A DNA stretch of 64,000 bases from Mycobacterium scrofulaceum (GTDB lineage: Bacteria > Actinomycetota > Actinomycetes > Mycobacteriales > Mycobacteriaceae), in assembly GCF_002086735.1 (NCBI RefSeq), contig NZ_MVIJ01000002.1:62001-126000 (forward strand), read 5' to 3'. This document shows, one piece after another, positions 10,720 to 20,388 of this stretch. Each line of letters begins with the position of its first letter. Within the stretch, counting starts at the first letter, position 1. The notes below the pieces were generated by a model that did not search any database, had not been told where the DNA came from, and saw only the letters and a program-made list of their open reading frames with translations. Both the position numbers and the translations under genes were made by a program.

Positions 10720-11184
10720 GTGTCGACCAGTCTGGCCATCGTCCGCCTCGATCCCGAGCTTCCGCTGCCCACCCGTGCCCACCAGGGTGACGCCGGGGTG
10801 GATCTCTACAGCGCGGAAGACCTCAAGCTGGAACCGGGGCGGCGCGCCCTGGTCCGCACGGGCGTGGCCGTCGCGATTCCATTCGGGATGGTCGGGCTCG
10901 TTCACCCGCGCTCGGGGTTGGCCTCGCGCGTGGGACTTTCGATCGTCAACAGCCCGGGCACCATCGACGCGGGCTATCGCGGCGAGATCAAGGTCGCACT
11001 GATCAATCTCGATCCGGCCGAGCCCATCGTGGTGCATCGTGGCGACCGCATCGCCCAGCTGCTGGTGCAGCGGGTCGAGCTGGTCGACCTGGTCGAGGTG
11101 TCGTCGTTCGACGAGGCCGGCCTGGCCGAAACATCCCGTGGCGACGGCGGCCACGGCTCCTCCGGCGGGCATGCGAGCCTGTGA
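10720..11184 (+). CDS. dut: Deoxyuridine triphosphatase Dut
   Basis: A 154-residue trimeric dUTPase that hydrolyses dUTP to dUMP, keeping uracil out of DNA. All five motifs are present: [47 protein letters not shown] and the C-terminal arm [13 protein letters not shown] at 10720 gives the same length as the M. tuberculosis enzyme. The transcript leader can only be very short given the divergent neighbour. Confidence 0.97.
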   Translation: MSTSLAIVRLDPELPLPTRAHQGDAGVDLYSAEDLKLEPGRRALVRTGVAVAIPFGMVGLVHPRSGLASRVGLSIVNSPGTIDAGYRGEIKVALINLDPAEPIVVHRGDRIAQLLVQRVELVDLVEVSSFDEAGLAETSRGDGGHGSSGGHASL

Positions 11185-11256
11185 TGCGCGCCGGTGGCGA
11201 TGCGGTGGGGCTACCGCCCGCCCGCGGGGACGAAGCGATGAGGAGGGGCGGCGCTG

Positions 11257-12021
11257 ATGGCTGCATTCGGTAAGCGCTCACGCAACGACGAGACCGGTGT
11301 CGGTCAGCCCGACCCGGCGGCGGGCGACGCCGTGGCACCACCCGGCGACGAGGCCTCCGACGAGATCGAAGAACTCGAGGGCCCGTTCGACATCGACGAT
11401 TTCGACGACCCGTCGGTCGCGGAGCTGGCGCGCCTGGACCTGGGCTCGGTGCTCATCCCCATGCCGGAGGCCGGCCAGCTGCAGGTCGAACTGACCGAGA
11501 CCGGGGTCCCGAGCGCCGTGTGGGTGGTCACGCCCAACGGGCGCTTCACCATCGCCGCCTACGCGGCGCCCAAGACGGGCGGCCTGTGGCGGGAAGTGGC
11601 CGCCGAGCTCGCCGATTCGCTGCGCCAGGACTCGGCCAAAGTCAGCATCAAGGACGGGCCGTGGGGCCGCGAGGTGGTCGGCTCCGCCTCCGGTGCGGTG
11701 CGCTTCATAGGTGTCGACGGCTATCGCTGGATGATCCGTTGCGTGATCAACGGTCCGCACGAGACCATGGAGGCGCTCGAGCAGGAGGCGCGAGCAGCGT
11801 TGGCCGACACCGTGGTTCGCCGCGGTGACACACCGCTTCCGGTGCGCACGCCGTTGACCGTCCAGCTGCCCGAGCCGATGGCGCAGCAGCTGCGGGAAGC
11901 CGCCGCCGCCCAGCAGGCGCAGCAACACGAGGAGGCGCAGCAGGGCGCCGACGAGCCCGCGGCGCGCCGCAGCGCCGACGGCTCGGCCATGCAGCAGCTG
12001 CGCACCACCACCGGCGGCTGA
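11257..12021 (+). CDS. DUF3710 domain protein
   Basis: A 254-residue soluble protein, syntenic with Rv2696c. It has an acidic N-terminal stretch, then the DUF3710 core (LDLGSVLIPMP ... VWVVTPNGRFTIAAYAAP ... GPWGREV). The end is Gln/Ala rich. It lies 72 bp after dut on the same strand and is probably cotranscribed. Function unknown. Confidence 0.93.
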   Translation: MAAFGKRSRNDETGVGQPDPAAGDAVAPPGDEASDEIEELEGPFDIDDFDDPSVAELARLDLGSVLIPMPEAGQLQVELTETGVPSAVWVVTPNGRFTIAAYAAPKTGGLWREVAAELADSLRQDSAKVSIKDGPWGREVVGSASGAVRFIGVDGYRWMIRCVINGPHETMEALEQEARAALADTVVRRGDTPLPVRTPLTVQLPEPMAQQLREAAAAQQAQQHEEAQQGADEPAARRSADGSAMQQLRTTTGG

Positions 12022-12029
12022 CCGGGGGC

Positions 12030-12770
12030 TCAGCTCGCGTCGGCGAGGGCGGCCAGGCAGGCCGCGCCGAGCGCGGCGGGGTCCGCGCCGATCTGATCGA
12101 GCGTCACCGTCCGCAGCGCCGCGCGCGCCGCGGCGCCCACCCATTCCACCCCCACCCGCAGCGGGTGGACGGGGTCGTCGACCGCGGCCGCGACGCCCAG
12201 CGGCGCGGCCAGCCGCGCCAGCTCGGCGTGGGTCGGGGCGACGTAGGCGGCGGCCTCGTCCATCGCGCCGGGCAGCTGCGGCCATTGGCCGCGCCAGGAA
12301 CGGGCCAGTTCGTCGGCCAGCCACGGCGGGCTGGACGCCCGCATCTGGCCGGTCGTCACCTCCAGCCCGTCCGCGCGCAACTGTGCCGCCGTATGCCGCG
12401 CCGCCAGGGCCGCGGGCGCCCCGTCCGGCGGCCCGGCCCAGGCCGGCAGCGCCGCCAGGACGGCGACCACCTTGTCCGCGTGGGCCAGCGCCCAGGCGAC
12501 CGCCACGGCCGCGCCGATCGACACTCCGCCGACCGCGATCGGGCCCGTCCGCGCGGCGGCGTCCAGCGCGGACACGTAGCCGTCGATCAACCGATCCGGC
12601 CGCGGCGGCGGGGCCACGAGAAGGGCGCCGACCTGGCGCAACGGACCCGAGAACGCCCGCTCGACGTAGTCGTCGTCGGACCCCGTGCCGGGCAACAACA
12701 CGGTGCTGACACCCCGCAGATCGACAGCCACCCCCCGATAGTGCCCCGGCGTTCGGCCGCGCTCCAACAT
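12030..12770 (-). CDS. Alpha/beta-hydrolase fold protein
   Basis: A protein of about 246 residues, syntenic with Rv2695. LLPGTGSDDDY near the N-terminus is the oxyanion region and GGVSIGAAVA the nucleophile elbow (GxSxG). An acid/His pair is not obvious by eye. Start is uncertain: ATG at 12770, 12794 or 12842 are all in frame and none has a good ribosome site. I took the one closest to the M. tuberculosis length. Substrate unknown. Confidence 0.85.
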   Translation of the reverse strand: MLERGRTPGHYRGVAVDLRGVSTVLLPGTGSDDDYVERAFSGPLRQVGALLVAPPPRPDRLIDGYVSALDAAARTGPIAVGGVSIGAAVAVAWALAHADKVVAVLAALPAWAGPPDGAPAALAARHTAAQLRADGLEVTTGQMRASSPPWLADELARSWRGQWPQLPGAMDEAAAYVAPTHAELARLAAPLGVAAAVDDPVHPLRVGVEWVGAAARAALRTVTLDQIGADPAALGAACLAALADAS

Positions 12771-12869
12771 GGGTGTTTGAGTCGGTTGGCGCATGGGAAC
12801 CAACAGGTCTACGGTGTCCGTTGGCGTAAATGGAAGCGCCAAGGCTTATCGGCATTGTCAGGAGGGGCC

Positions 12870-13238
12870 ATGGGGGCCCAAGGGTATCTGCGCCGGCTCA
12901 CCCGTCGCTTGACGGAGACGCCGGAGCAACGCGACTCCGAGGAGTTGTCCGACGAGGTCGCGAGCACCGGCGCGCATCGGGCGATCGATTGTGAGCGTGG
13001 CCAAGAGGTCACGATGGTCGGCACGCTGCGCAGCGTGGAATGTAACGGCAAGGCCTGTGCGGGCGGTGTCCGCGCCGAGTTGTTCGACGGCAGCGACACC
13101 GTGACCCTGGTCTGGTTGGGCCAGCGCCGGATACCCGGCATCGACTCCGGCCGCAAGCTGCGGGTGCGGGGCCGGCTGGGCAAGCTGGAGAACGGGGCCA
13201 AGGCCATCTACAACCCGCACTACGAAATTCAGCGGTGA
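12870..13238 (+). CDS. OB-fold nucleic-acid-binding protein
   Basis: A 122-residue cytosolic protein, same length as Rv2694c. After a helical N-terminus, the segment from TMVGTLRSVE through KLRVRGRLGKLENGAKAIYN is a single OB fold resembling the anticodon-binding/RecG wedge type. GGAGGGG sits 5 nt before the ATG. Its stop overlaps the next gene's GTG (GTGA), so the two are translationally coupled. Confidence 0.92.
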   Translation: MGAQGYLRRLTRRLTETPEQRDSEELSDEVASTGAHRAIDCERGQEVTMVGTLRSVECNGKACAGGVRAELFDGSDTVTLVWLGQRRIPGIDSGRKLRVRGRLGKLENGAKAIYNPHYEIQR

Positions 13239-13954
13239 CGCGTCCCGGCGATCGGGGGTCGGGCCGGCAACCGCACGAGTCGGGCTCCACCGAACCCGCG
13301 GCCACCGGCCGCATCACCCCGGAACGGCTCCTGGCACAGGCGGGCGGGGTCAGCGGCGTCATCTATTCGTCGCTGCCCGTCGTGGTCTTCGTCATCGCGT
13401 CGAGCGTCTCGGGTTTGTTGATGGCGATCGCGTCCGCGGTGGCGGTGGCCGCACTGGTCTTGCTGTGGCGGCTGATTCGGCGGGATTCCCCCCAGCCGGC
13501 GTTCTCCGGGTTCTTCGGCGTCGCCATCTGCGCGCTGGTCGCCTACGTCGTGGGGGAGTCCAAGGGCTATTTCCTGCTTGGCATTTGGATGTCGCTGCTG
13601 TGGGCGGTGGTCGTCGCGGCGTCGGTCGTCATCCGCCGGCCCCTGGTCGGCTACGTGTGGAGCTGGGCCAGCGGGCGCGGCCGCGCCTGGCGCGAGGTGC
13701 CCCGGGCGGTGTACGCGTTCGACATCGCCTCGCTCTGCTGGGTGCTGGTCTTCGCCGCCCGATTCGTCGTCCAGCGCCTGCTCTACGACGCCAACCAAAC
13801 CGGTTGGCTGGCGGTCGCGCGCATCGCGATGGGGTGGCCGCTGACCGTGGCGGCCGCATTGGTGACCTACGCGGCGATCAAGTCTGTGCAGCGGGCCGTT
13901 CCGCCCGCCGGCGACACCGGGGTTCAGGTCGAGGCCCGCCCCGTCGGCGACTAG
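13235..13954 (+). CDS. DUF3159 membrane protein
   Basis: A 239-residue membrane protein with about five to six transmembrane helices (first near residue 45), syntenic with Rv2693c. The family motif GESKGYFLLGIW is present. Coupled by a 4-bp overlap to the OB-fold gene. It ends 5 bp from the convergent ceoC stop. Function unknown. Confidence 0.93.
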   Translation: MTRPGDRGSGRQPHESGSTEPAATGRITPERLLAQAGGVSGVIYSSLPVVVFVIASSVSGLLMAIASAVAVAALVLLWRLIRRDSPQPAFSGFFGVAICALVAYVVGESKGYFLLGIWMSLLWAVVVAASVVIRRPLVGYVWSWASGRGRAWREVPRAVYAFDIASLCWVLVFAARFVVQRLLYDANQTGWLAVARIAMGWPLTVAAALVTYAAIKSVQRAVPPAGDTGVQVEARPVGD

Positions 13955-13959
13955 TCGGA

Positions 13960-14637
13960 CTAGTCCGTCAGCGCGGGGCCGTCCGGCAGCAGCAGCTTGC
14001 GCAGGTCCTCCTCGGCGTCGGCGACCGCGACGAAGAGCAGCTCGTCGCCGCCTTCCAGCGGCTCGTCCGCCTCGGGCACGATCACCCGCGGGCCGCGCAG
14101 GATCGTGACCAGCGAGGCGTCCCGGGGCAGTTGAAGCCGGCGCACCGGCTTACCCCCCCAGGGAGTGTCGTCGGGCAGGGTGATCTCCACCAGGTTGGCC
14201 TGCCCCCTGCGGAATTCCATGAGCCGCACCAGATCACCGACGGCGACGGCCTCTTCGATGAGCGAGGCCAGCATGCGCGGCGTGGACACCGCCACGTCCA
14301 CGCCCCACGCGTCGGTGAACAACCATTCGTTGCGGGGGTCGTTGACCCGGGCCACCACCCTGGGCACCGCGAATTCGGTCTTGGCCAGCAGGCTGAGCAC
14401 GACGTTGGCCTTGTCGTCGCCGGTCGCCGCCACCACCACGTCGAACTCCTGCAGGTGCACCGACTCCAGCAGGCTCAGCTCGCAGGCATCGCCGAGCCGC
14501 CAGTGTGCCGCGGGGATCGCGTCGACGTCGACGTGGTCGGGGTTGCGCTCGATGAGCGTCACGTCGTGTCCGTTGCCGATGAGTTCGCGGCTGACGGAGC
14601 GGCCGACCGCGCCGGCCCCGGCGACAGCTACCTTCAT
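13960..14637 (-). CDS. ceoC: TrkA-family potassium uptake protein CeoC
   Basis: A 225-residue RCK protein with an N-terminal Rossmann domain that binds NAD or nucleotide (VAVAGAGAVGRSVSREL, then an acidic residue in TLIERN), and a C-terminal RCK_C domain (from about residue 145). Such subunits gate K+ transporters. It follows ceoB by 11 nt on the same strand. The ATG at 14637 is set by the glycine motif at residues 6-11. Confidence 0.95.
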   Translation of the reverse strand: MKVAVAGAGAVGRSVSRELIGNGHDVTLIERNPDHVDVDAIPAAHWRLGDACELSLLESVHLQEFDVVVAATGDDKANVVLSLLAKTEFAVPRVVARVNDPRNEWLFTDAWGVDVAVSTPRMLASLIEEAVAVGDLVRLMEFRRGQANLVEITLPDDTPWGGKPVRRLQLPRDASLVTILRGPRVIVPEADEPLEGGDELLFVAVADAEEDLRKLLLPDGPALTD

Positions 14638-14648
14638 TTCGCCGCTCC

Positions 14649-15317
14649 TTAACCGAGTTCTTCGCTGGGTGGCAGGGCCGCGATGGCCACGGCCTCGGCG
14701 GCGCGGCCGGAGATCGCGGCGACATAGATCTGATCGCCGGCCTGGATCACCGTCTTCGGCTCCGGCAAGACGCCGGCCCCGAACCGGATCAGGAACGCGA
14801 CGCGGGCGCCGGTGGCCTGCTCGAGATCGGTTATCCGATGGCCGATCCACTCCTCGTGCAGGACGACCTCGGCGACGACGACCGTGCCGGTCGGGTCCCG
14901 CCACTTGGCGGTCTCGGTGTCTCGCAGCAGCGCGTTGAGCAGGCGGTCGGTGGTCCACGGCACGGTGGCGATCGTGGGGATGCCGAGGCGCTCGTAGACC
15001 TCGGCGCGCTTGGCGTCGTAGATCCGGGCGACGACGCGCTTGACACCGAAGGTCTCCCGGGCCAGCCGCGCCGAGATGATGTTCGAGTTATCCCCGGATG
15101 ACACGGCGGCGAACGCGTCCGCCTCCTCGATGCCGGCCCGCAGCAAGACGTCCCGGTCGAATCCCTGCCCCAAGACCCGTTCGCCGGCGTACTCCGGGCT
15201 GAGCCGGTTGAAAGCGGTGCTGTCGCGGTCGATCACCGCGACGTCGTGGCCGATCCGGGACAGCCCGTCCGCCACCGAGGAACCGACGCGGCCGCAGCCC
15301 ATCACCACTACTCGCAC
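14649..15317 (-). CDS. ceoB: TrkA-family potassium uptake protein CeoB
   Basis: A 222-residue RCK protein paired with CeoC. Residues 4-11 carry the Rossmann motif GCGRVGSSVA after VVVM, and VIDRDSTAFNRL supplies the nucleotide-binding acid. The C-terminal half is RCK_C (GARVAFLIRFGAG ... GDQIYVAA). GTG at 15317 is preceded by GAGAGGA. Divergent from the APC permease gene with 130 bp between. Confidence 0.95.
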   Translation of the reverse strand: MRVVVMGCGRVGSSVADGLSRIGHDVAVIDRDSTAFNRLSPEYAGERVLGQGFDRDVLLRAGIEEADAFAAVSSGDNSNIISARLARETFGVKRVVARIYDAKRAEVYERLGIPTIATVPWTTDRLLNALLRDTETAKWRDPTGTVVVAEVVLHEEWIGHRITDLEQATGARVAFLIRFGAGVLPEPKTVIQAGDQIYVAAISGRAAEAVAIAALPPSEELG

Positions 15318-15447
15318 TTTCCGATCCTCTCGGCTGCGTCCTGCCTTCCGAATCGGCAACCCCATGCCGGGCGGGCCGATCCGGGTCGGCAAACATTCTC
15401 GCCTACGAAGCTACCGCCAGACCCCTGTGGGCTTACTCTTGGCTCTC

Positions 15448-17445
15448 GTGTCCAAACTTTCAACCGCAGCGCGTCGGTTGCTGATCGGCCGGCCGTTTCG
15501 CAGCGACCGACTGAGCCACACCCTGTTGCCCAAGCGGATCGCCTTGCCGGTGTTCGCCTCCGACGCGATGTCGTCGGTGGCCTACGCGCCCGAGGAGATC
15601 TTCCTGATGCTGTCGGTGGCCGGGCTGGCCGCCTACGCCATGGCGCCCTGGATCGGCCTCGCCGTCGCGGCCGTCCTGCTGATCGTGGTGTCCAGCTACC
15701 GGCAGAATGTGCACGCCTACCCGTCCGGAGGGGGCGACTACGAGGTCGTCACCACCAACCTCGGCGACACCGCCGGCCTCGTGGTCGCCAGCGCCCTGAT
15801 GGTGGATTACGTTCTGACGGTTGCCGTTTCCATCTCGTCGGCCATGTCGAACATCGGCTCTGCCATCCCGTTCGTCTATGACCACAAGGTGTTCTTCGCG
15901 GTCGTCGCCACCCTGGCGATCATGGCGATGAACCTGCGCGGGGTGCGCGAATCCGGTCTGGCGTTCGCCATCCCGACCTACGCGTTCATCGTCGGGATCG
16001 CCTGCATGATCGTATGGGGCTTGTTCCGGATCTTCGTGTTGGACGACCCGCTGCGGGCCGAGTCGGCGGGATTTCAGATGCACGCCGAACACGGCAAGGT
16101 CGTCGGGTTCGCGCTGGCCTTCCTGGTGGCCCGCTCGTTCTCCTCGGGCTGCGCGGCACTGACCGGTGTGGAGGCCATCAGCAACGGGGTGCCGGCGTTC
16201 GAAAAACCCAAGTCGCGGAACGCGGCCACCACCCTGTTGATGCTCGGGATCATCGCGGTGAGCATGTTCATGGGCATGATCGTGTTGTCCGTGCAGACCG
16301 GGGTCCAGCTCGTCGACGATCCGGCCACGCAGCTGACGGGCGCCCCGCCCGGGTATCAACAGAAGACTCTGGTCGCGCAGCTGGCCCAGGTGGTGTTCGG
16401 CAGCTTCCACATCGGGTTCCTGCTGATCGCCGGCGTCACCGCGCTCATTCTGGTCTTGGCCGCCAACACCGCATTCAACGGCTTCCCGGTGCTCGGGTCG
16501 GTCCTGGCGCAGCACAGCTACCTGCCCCGCCAATTGCACACCCGTGGCGACCGGTTGGCGTTCTCCAACGGGATCCTGTTCTTGTCGGCCGCGGCCGTCG
16601 CGGCGGTGGTGGCGTTCCGTGCCGAGTTGAGCGCGCTGATCCAGCTCTACATCGTCGGCGTGTTCATCTCGTTCACGTTGAGCCAGATCGGAATGGTCCG
16701 GCACTGGACGCGGTTGCTGCGCACCGAGACCGACCCCCGCGTCCGGCGCACGATGATGCGCTCGCGGGTCGTCAACACGATCGGCCTGATATCCACCGGC
16801 GCCGTCCTGATCATCGTCCTCGTCACGAAATTCCTCGTGGGTGCGTGGATCGCGATCGTCGCCATGAGCGCGCTGTTCGTCGTGATGAAAATGATTCGCA
16901 AGCACTATGATTCGGTGAATCACGAGCTGGCCGAGCAGGCTGCCGAGCAGGAAAACGAGATGGTGCTGCCGAGCCGCAATCACGCCGTCGTGCTCGTGTC
17001 GAAGTTGCACCTTCCGACCCTGCGCGCCCTCGCCTACGCGCGAGCGACCCGGCCCGACGTGTTGGAGGCCGTCACCGTCAGCGTCGACGACGGGGAAACC
17101 CGCGAGCTGGTCCATCAATGGGAGGAAAGCGATATCAGCGTTCCCCTCAAGGTGATCGCCTCGCCGTATCGCGAGATCACCCGGCCCGTCCTGGATTACG
17201 TCAAGCGAGCGCGGGAAGAGTCACCGCGCACCGTCGTCACGGTGTTCATCCCCGAATACGTGGTGGGTCACTGGTGGGAGCAGGTGTTGCATAACCAGAG
17301 TGCGCTTCGGCTCAAGGGCAGGCTGCTGTTCATGCCGGGCGTGATGGTGACTTCGGTTCCGTGGCAATTGACTTCGTCGGAACGGCGCAGGACATTGCAA
17401 CCGCACGTGGCCCCCGGTGACGCCCGACGGGGAATCTTCGATTGA
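15448..17445 (+). CDS. APC family permease
   Basis: A 665-residue amino acid/polyamine/organocation superfamily transporter, syntenic with Rv2690c (657 residues). Twelve or so transmembrane helices run from about residue 50 to 485. The first helix carries ASDAMSSVAYAPEEI, the substrate-site unwound region of KUP/APC-type carriers. A cytosolic domain of about 170 residues follows. Adjacency to ceoB/ceoC suggests, but does not prove, cation (K+) transport. GTG start; the stop overlaps the next start (TTGA). Confidence 0.92.
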   Translation: MSKLSTAARRLLIGRPFRSDRLSHTLLPKRIALPVFASDAMSSVAYAPEEIFLMLSVAGLAAYAMAPWIGLAVAAVLLIVVSSYRQNVHAYPSGGGDYEVVTTNLGDTAGLVVASALMVDYVLTVAVSISSAMSNIGSAIPFVYDHKVFFAVVATLAIMAMNLRGVRESGLAFAIPTYAFIVGIACMIVWGLFRIFVLDDPLRAESAGFQMHAEHGKVVGFALAFLVARSFSSGCAALTGVEAISNGVPAFEKPKSRNAATTLLMLGIIAVSMFMGMIVLSVQTGVQLVDDPATQLTGAPPGYQQKTLVAQLAQVVFGSFHIGFLLIAGVTALILVLAANTAFNGFPVLGSVLAQHSYLPRQLHTRGDRLAFSNGILFLSAAAVAAVVAFRAELSALIQLYIVGVFISFTLSQIGMVRHWTRLLRTETDPRVRRTMMRSRVVNTIGLISTGAVLIIVLVTKFLVGAWIAIVAMSALFVVMKMIRKHYDSVNHELAEQAAEQENEMVLPSRNHAVVLVSKLHLPTLRALAYARATRPDVLEAVTVSVDDGETRELVHQWEESDISVPLKVIASPYREITRPVLDYVKRAREESPRTVVTVFIPEYVVGHWWEQVLHNQSALRLKGRLLFMPGVMVTSVPWQLTSSERRRTLQPHVAPGDARRGIFD

Positions 17446-18665
17446 CACCGGAATCGACCCGCGCACCCGACGAGGTGACGGCCCCCCACGGGGAATTGAC
17501 GTTGGTCACCGGCGCCCCGGCCAACGGCGGCAGCTGCGTGGCGCACCACGAAGGGCGCGTGGTGTTCGTCCGCTACGCATTGCCGGGTGAGCGGGTACGG
17601 GTGCGGGTCACCGCCGACCGCGGATCTTATTGGCACGCCGAGGTTGTCGAGGTGCTCGAGCCGGCGCCCGACCGCATCGCGTCGCTGTGCCCGATCGCCG
17701 GGGTGGGCGGCGCCGGCTGCTGCGACGTGGCGTTCGCCACGCCCGAGGCGGCCCGCACGCTCAAGGCGCAAGTGGTGGCCAATCAGTTGGAGCGATTGGG
17801 CGGACACCGCTGGGACGGCGAGGCCGAACCGCTGTCGGACGCCGGGCCGACGGGCTGGCGGACCCGCGTGCGGCTCGATGTGGGCGCGGACCGTCGCCCG
17901 GGCTTCCACCGGTATCACAGCGACGAGCTGGTGACCGACCTGCGCTGCGCGCAGCTACCGGCCGGCATGCTCGACGGGCTCGCCGAATCCGACTGGCCGG
18001 CCACCGCCCACTTGCACGTCGTCGTCGACGACGACGGCGCGCGGCATGTGGTGCGCACCCTGCGGCAGGGCAAGCGGACCGCGACCAAGGTGGTGGAGGG
18101 CGGCTACGAGGCGGTGCAACGGGTGGGCGCGCGCAGCTGGCAGATCCCGGTGACCGCCTTCTGGCAGGCGCACCGCGGCGCCGCCGGGGTGTACAGCCGG
18201 CTGGTCGCCGACTGGGCGGAGCCCCGCGCCGGCGCGACGGCGTGGGACCTCTACGGCGGCGCGGGTGTCTTCGCCGCGGCGCTGGGCGCGGCGGTCGGCG
18301 AGTCGGGGCGGGTGCTGAGCGTCGACACCTCGCGCGCCGCCACGCGCTCGGCGCGCGCCGCGCTGGACGACCTGCCCCAGGTGCAGGTCGTCACCGACTC
18401 CGTGCGCCGGGCGCTCGGCGCGCAACGGTCGAGCGCCGATGTGGCCGTGCTGGATCCGCCGCGGGCGGGCGCCGGGCGCGACATCATCGACCTGCTGGCC
18501 GCCGCCGGCGTTCCGCGGGTGGTGCACATCGGTTGCGAGGCGGCGTCTTTCGCGCGCGACGTCGGCCTCTACCGTGGCCACGGCTATGCCGTCGAGAAGA
18601 TCAAGGTGTTCGACGCGTTTCCGCTCACCCACCACACCGAATGCGTCGCGCTGCTCACCCGGTAG
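17442..18665 (+). CDS. TrmA/RumA-type class I SAM-dependent RNA methyltransferase
   Basis: A 407-residue uracil-5 RNA methyltransferase-like enzyme, syntenic with Rv2689c. An N-terminal TRAM domain (GGSCVAHHEGRVVFVRYALP) is followed by the catalytic domain: SAM motif WDLYGGAGVFAAALG, DPPRAGAGRD, and the nucleophile Cys365 in HIGCEAASFARD. Whether it targets tRNA or 23S rRNA cannot be told. TTG start overlaps the permease stop by 4 nt, so the two are coupled. Confidence 0.93.
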   Translation: MTPESTRAPDEVTAPHGELTLVTGAPANGGSCVAHHEGRVVFVRYALPGERVRVRVTADRGSYWHAEVVEVLEPAPDRIASLCPIAGVGGAGCCDVAFATPEAARTLKAQVVANQLERLGGHRWDGEAEPLSDAGPTGWRTRVRLDVGADRRPGFHRYHSDELVTDLRCAQLPAGMLDGLAESDWPATAHLHVVVDDDGARHVVRTLRQGKRTATKVVEGGYEAVQRVGARSWQIPVTAFWQAHRGAAGVYSRLVADWAEPRAGATAWDLYGGAGVFAAALGAAVGESGRVLSVDTSRAATRSARAALDDLPQVQVVTDSVRRALGAQRSSADVAVLDPPRAGAGRDIIDLLAAAGVPRVVHIGCEAASFARDVGLYRGHGYAVEKIKVFDAFPLTHHTECVALLTR

Positions 18666-18866
18666 CCCACCGGTCGCCCCCGGCCGCAACGCCGCCGCGG
18701 GTGTGTTCCGCCGCGAGCGGTTAGACTCCGTCGCGGTGTGCCGGGAAGTCTGGTCGGCGATGTCCTCGATGTCCCTGTCGACCGACCGAAAGGCTTGGGT
18801 GCCTTCCACCGAAGAGCGGGCCGCGACCGTCGAGTCGCCCGTCAGCCGTCTGGAATTGCGGCCGTC

Positions 18867-20330
18867 GTGAACGAGACTGTCAGTTACGCGCTGATGGTCT
18901 TGTTCACCAGCGCCGTCGGTTTGATCGCGGTGCTGGCGAGCCGGCTCACCGAGCGGATCAAGATTCCGGTGCCCCTGCTCGTGCTGGTCGGAGCGGCGGT
19001 CGCGGTGCGCGCCGTGCCCGCGGTGCAGCCGCCGTCGGAGCGGATGGTGGAGCGGGTCATCACCATCGCGCTGGTGCTGGTGTTGTTCGACGGCGGCATG
19101 CACATCGGGCCCGCCCGTTTCCGCAGGGCGGTCGCCCCCATCCTCTCGCTCGGCGTCCTGGGCACCGCCCTGACCGCCGCCGGCGCCGCGCTGATGCTGC
19201 ACTACGCATGCGGGATCAGCTGGTTCCCCGCGGTGCTCGTCGCGACCGCGGTGGCCCCCACCGACCCGGCGGTGGTCTTCTCGGTCCTGGGCAAACGCGA
19301 GATCAGGGGTCGCAGCAGCACCATTCTGGAAGGCGAGTCCGGCGCCAACGACCCGGTCGGCATCTCGCTGATGTCCAGCCTGGTCGCCGCCGGTGCCCTC
19401 AGCGCGGCCGGGTTCGCCAGCGTGGGAACCCAATTCGCTTTGCAGATGGCGATCGGCCTGGCCGTCGGGGTGGTCGGTGGCCGCGCGCTGCTCGTCTTCA
19501 TGCGCCGCGTGGCACTGCCCAGCGAAGGCCTCTACCCGCTGCGAACCCTGGCGTCCTGCCTGATGCTGTACGGCATCGCCACGCTGGCGCACGGCTCGGG
19601 ATTTCTGGCAGTGTTCGTCGCCGGCATCGTGATCGGCGACGCCCGCGCGCCCTACAAGCCGGAGATCAAGCGCTTCCACGCCGCCCTGGCCGGCCTGGCC
19701 GAAATCGTCGCGTTCGTCGTGCTGGGCCTGACCGTCGACCTCAACGTGCTCATCCACTCCGACGTGTGGATTCCCGGGCTCGCCCTCGCGGTGGCCCTGA
19801 CCGCGCTGATTCGTCCGCTGGCGGTGGGTGCCTGCCTGCTCGGTGTGCGGCTGAGGCGAAACGAACGCGTCTTCATACTGTTCGCCGGCCTCAAGGGGGC
19901 GGTGCCGATCCTGCTCGGCGAGTTGCTGCGCGCCGCGCACGTCCCCAACGCCGAACGCCTGTACGGCATCGTGGTCGTCGTCGTGATCTTCTCGGTGCTG
20001 GTGCAGGGCAGCGCGGTGCCCGGCGTGGCGAGCCTGCTGCAGCTGCCGATGCGCACCGTGGAGACCCGGCCGTGGGAGATCGGTGTCCGGCTCGCGGACG
20101 AACCCGAGGGGGTCCATCGCTTCAGCGTTGCGAAGGGGGCCGCCATCGAGGGGTGCACGGTCGAGGGGCTCGGCGACCGGGTCGGTGACATCTGGGTCAG
20201 CATCGTGGTCCGCACCACCGGCCTGGTGCCGGTGCGGGGCGACACCGAACTCCAAGCCGGTGACGAGGTCGTCGTCCTGGCGGATCCCGAACTTCGCGAC
20301 ACCCTGGCCGAACTCTTCGGCCCGCCGTAG
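18867..20330 (+). CDS. CPA1-type cation/proton antiporter with TrkA_C domain
   Basis: A 487-residue membrane exchanger. About 12 transmembrane helices fill residues 5-395, with the ion-site motif VAPTDPAVVFSVL and GESGANDPVGI, characteristic of NhaP/CvrA antiporters. A C-terminal TrkA_C (RCK_C) domain (HRFSVAKGAAIEG ... GDEVVVLADPE) suggests nucleotide or ion gating, as in K+/H+ antiporters. GTG at 18867 is chosen since the first helix starts directly after. In M. tuberculosis this interval holds ABC and ars genes instead. No gene is seen in the 201 bp before it. Confidence 0.92.
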   Translation: MNETVSYALMVLFTSAVGLIAVLASRLTERIKIPVPLLVLVGAAVAVRAVPAVQPPSERMVERVITIALVLVLFDGGMHIGPARFRRAVAPILSLGVLGTALTAAGAALMLHYACGISWFPAVLVATAVAPTDPAVVFSVLGKREIRGRSSTILEGESGANDPVGISLMSSLVAAGALSAAGFASVGTQFALQMAIGLAVGVVGGRALLVFMRRVALPSEGLYPLRTLASCLMLYGIATLAHGSGFLAVFVAGIVIGDARAPYKPEIKRFHAALAGLAEIVAFVVLGLTVDLNVLIHSDVWIPGLALAVALTALIRPLAVGACLLGVRLRRNERVFILFAGLKGAVPILLGELLRAAHVPNAERLYGIVVVVVIFSVLVQGSAVPGVASLLQLPMRTVETRPWEIGVRLADEPEGVHRFSVAKGAAIEGCTVEGLGDRVGDIWVSIVVRTTGLVPVRGDTELQAGDEVVVLADPELRDTLAELFGPP

Positions 20331-20388
20331 GCCGCCACCTCCGGTCGCTTCCCTGCTGTGCCGGGCGGCCGCTGCGTAGACTATCGGG

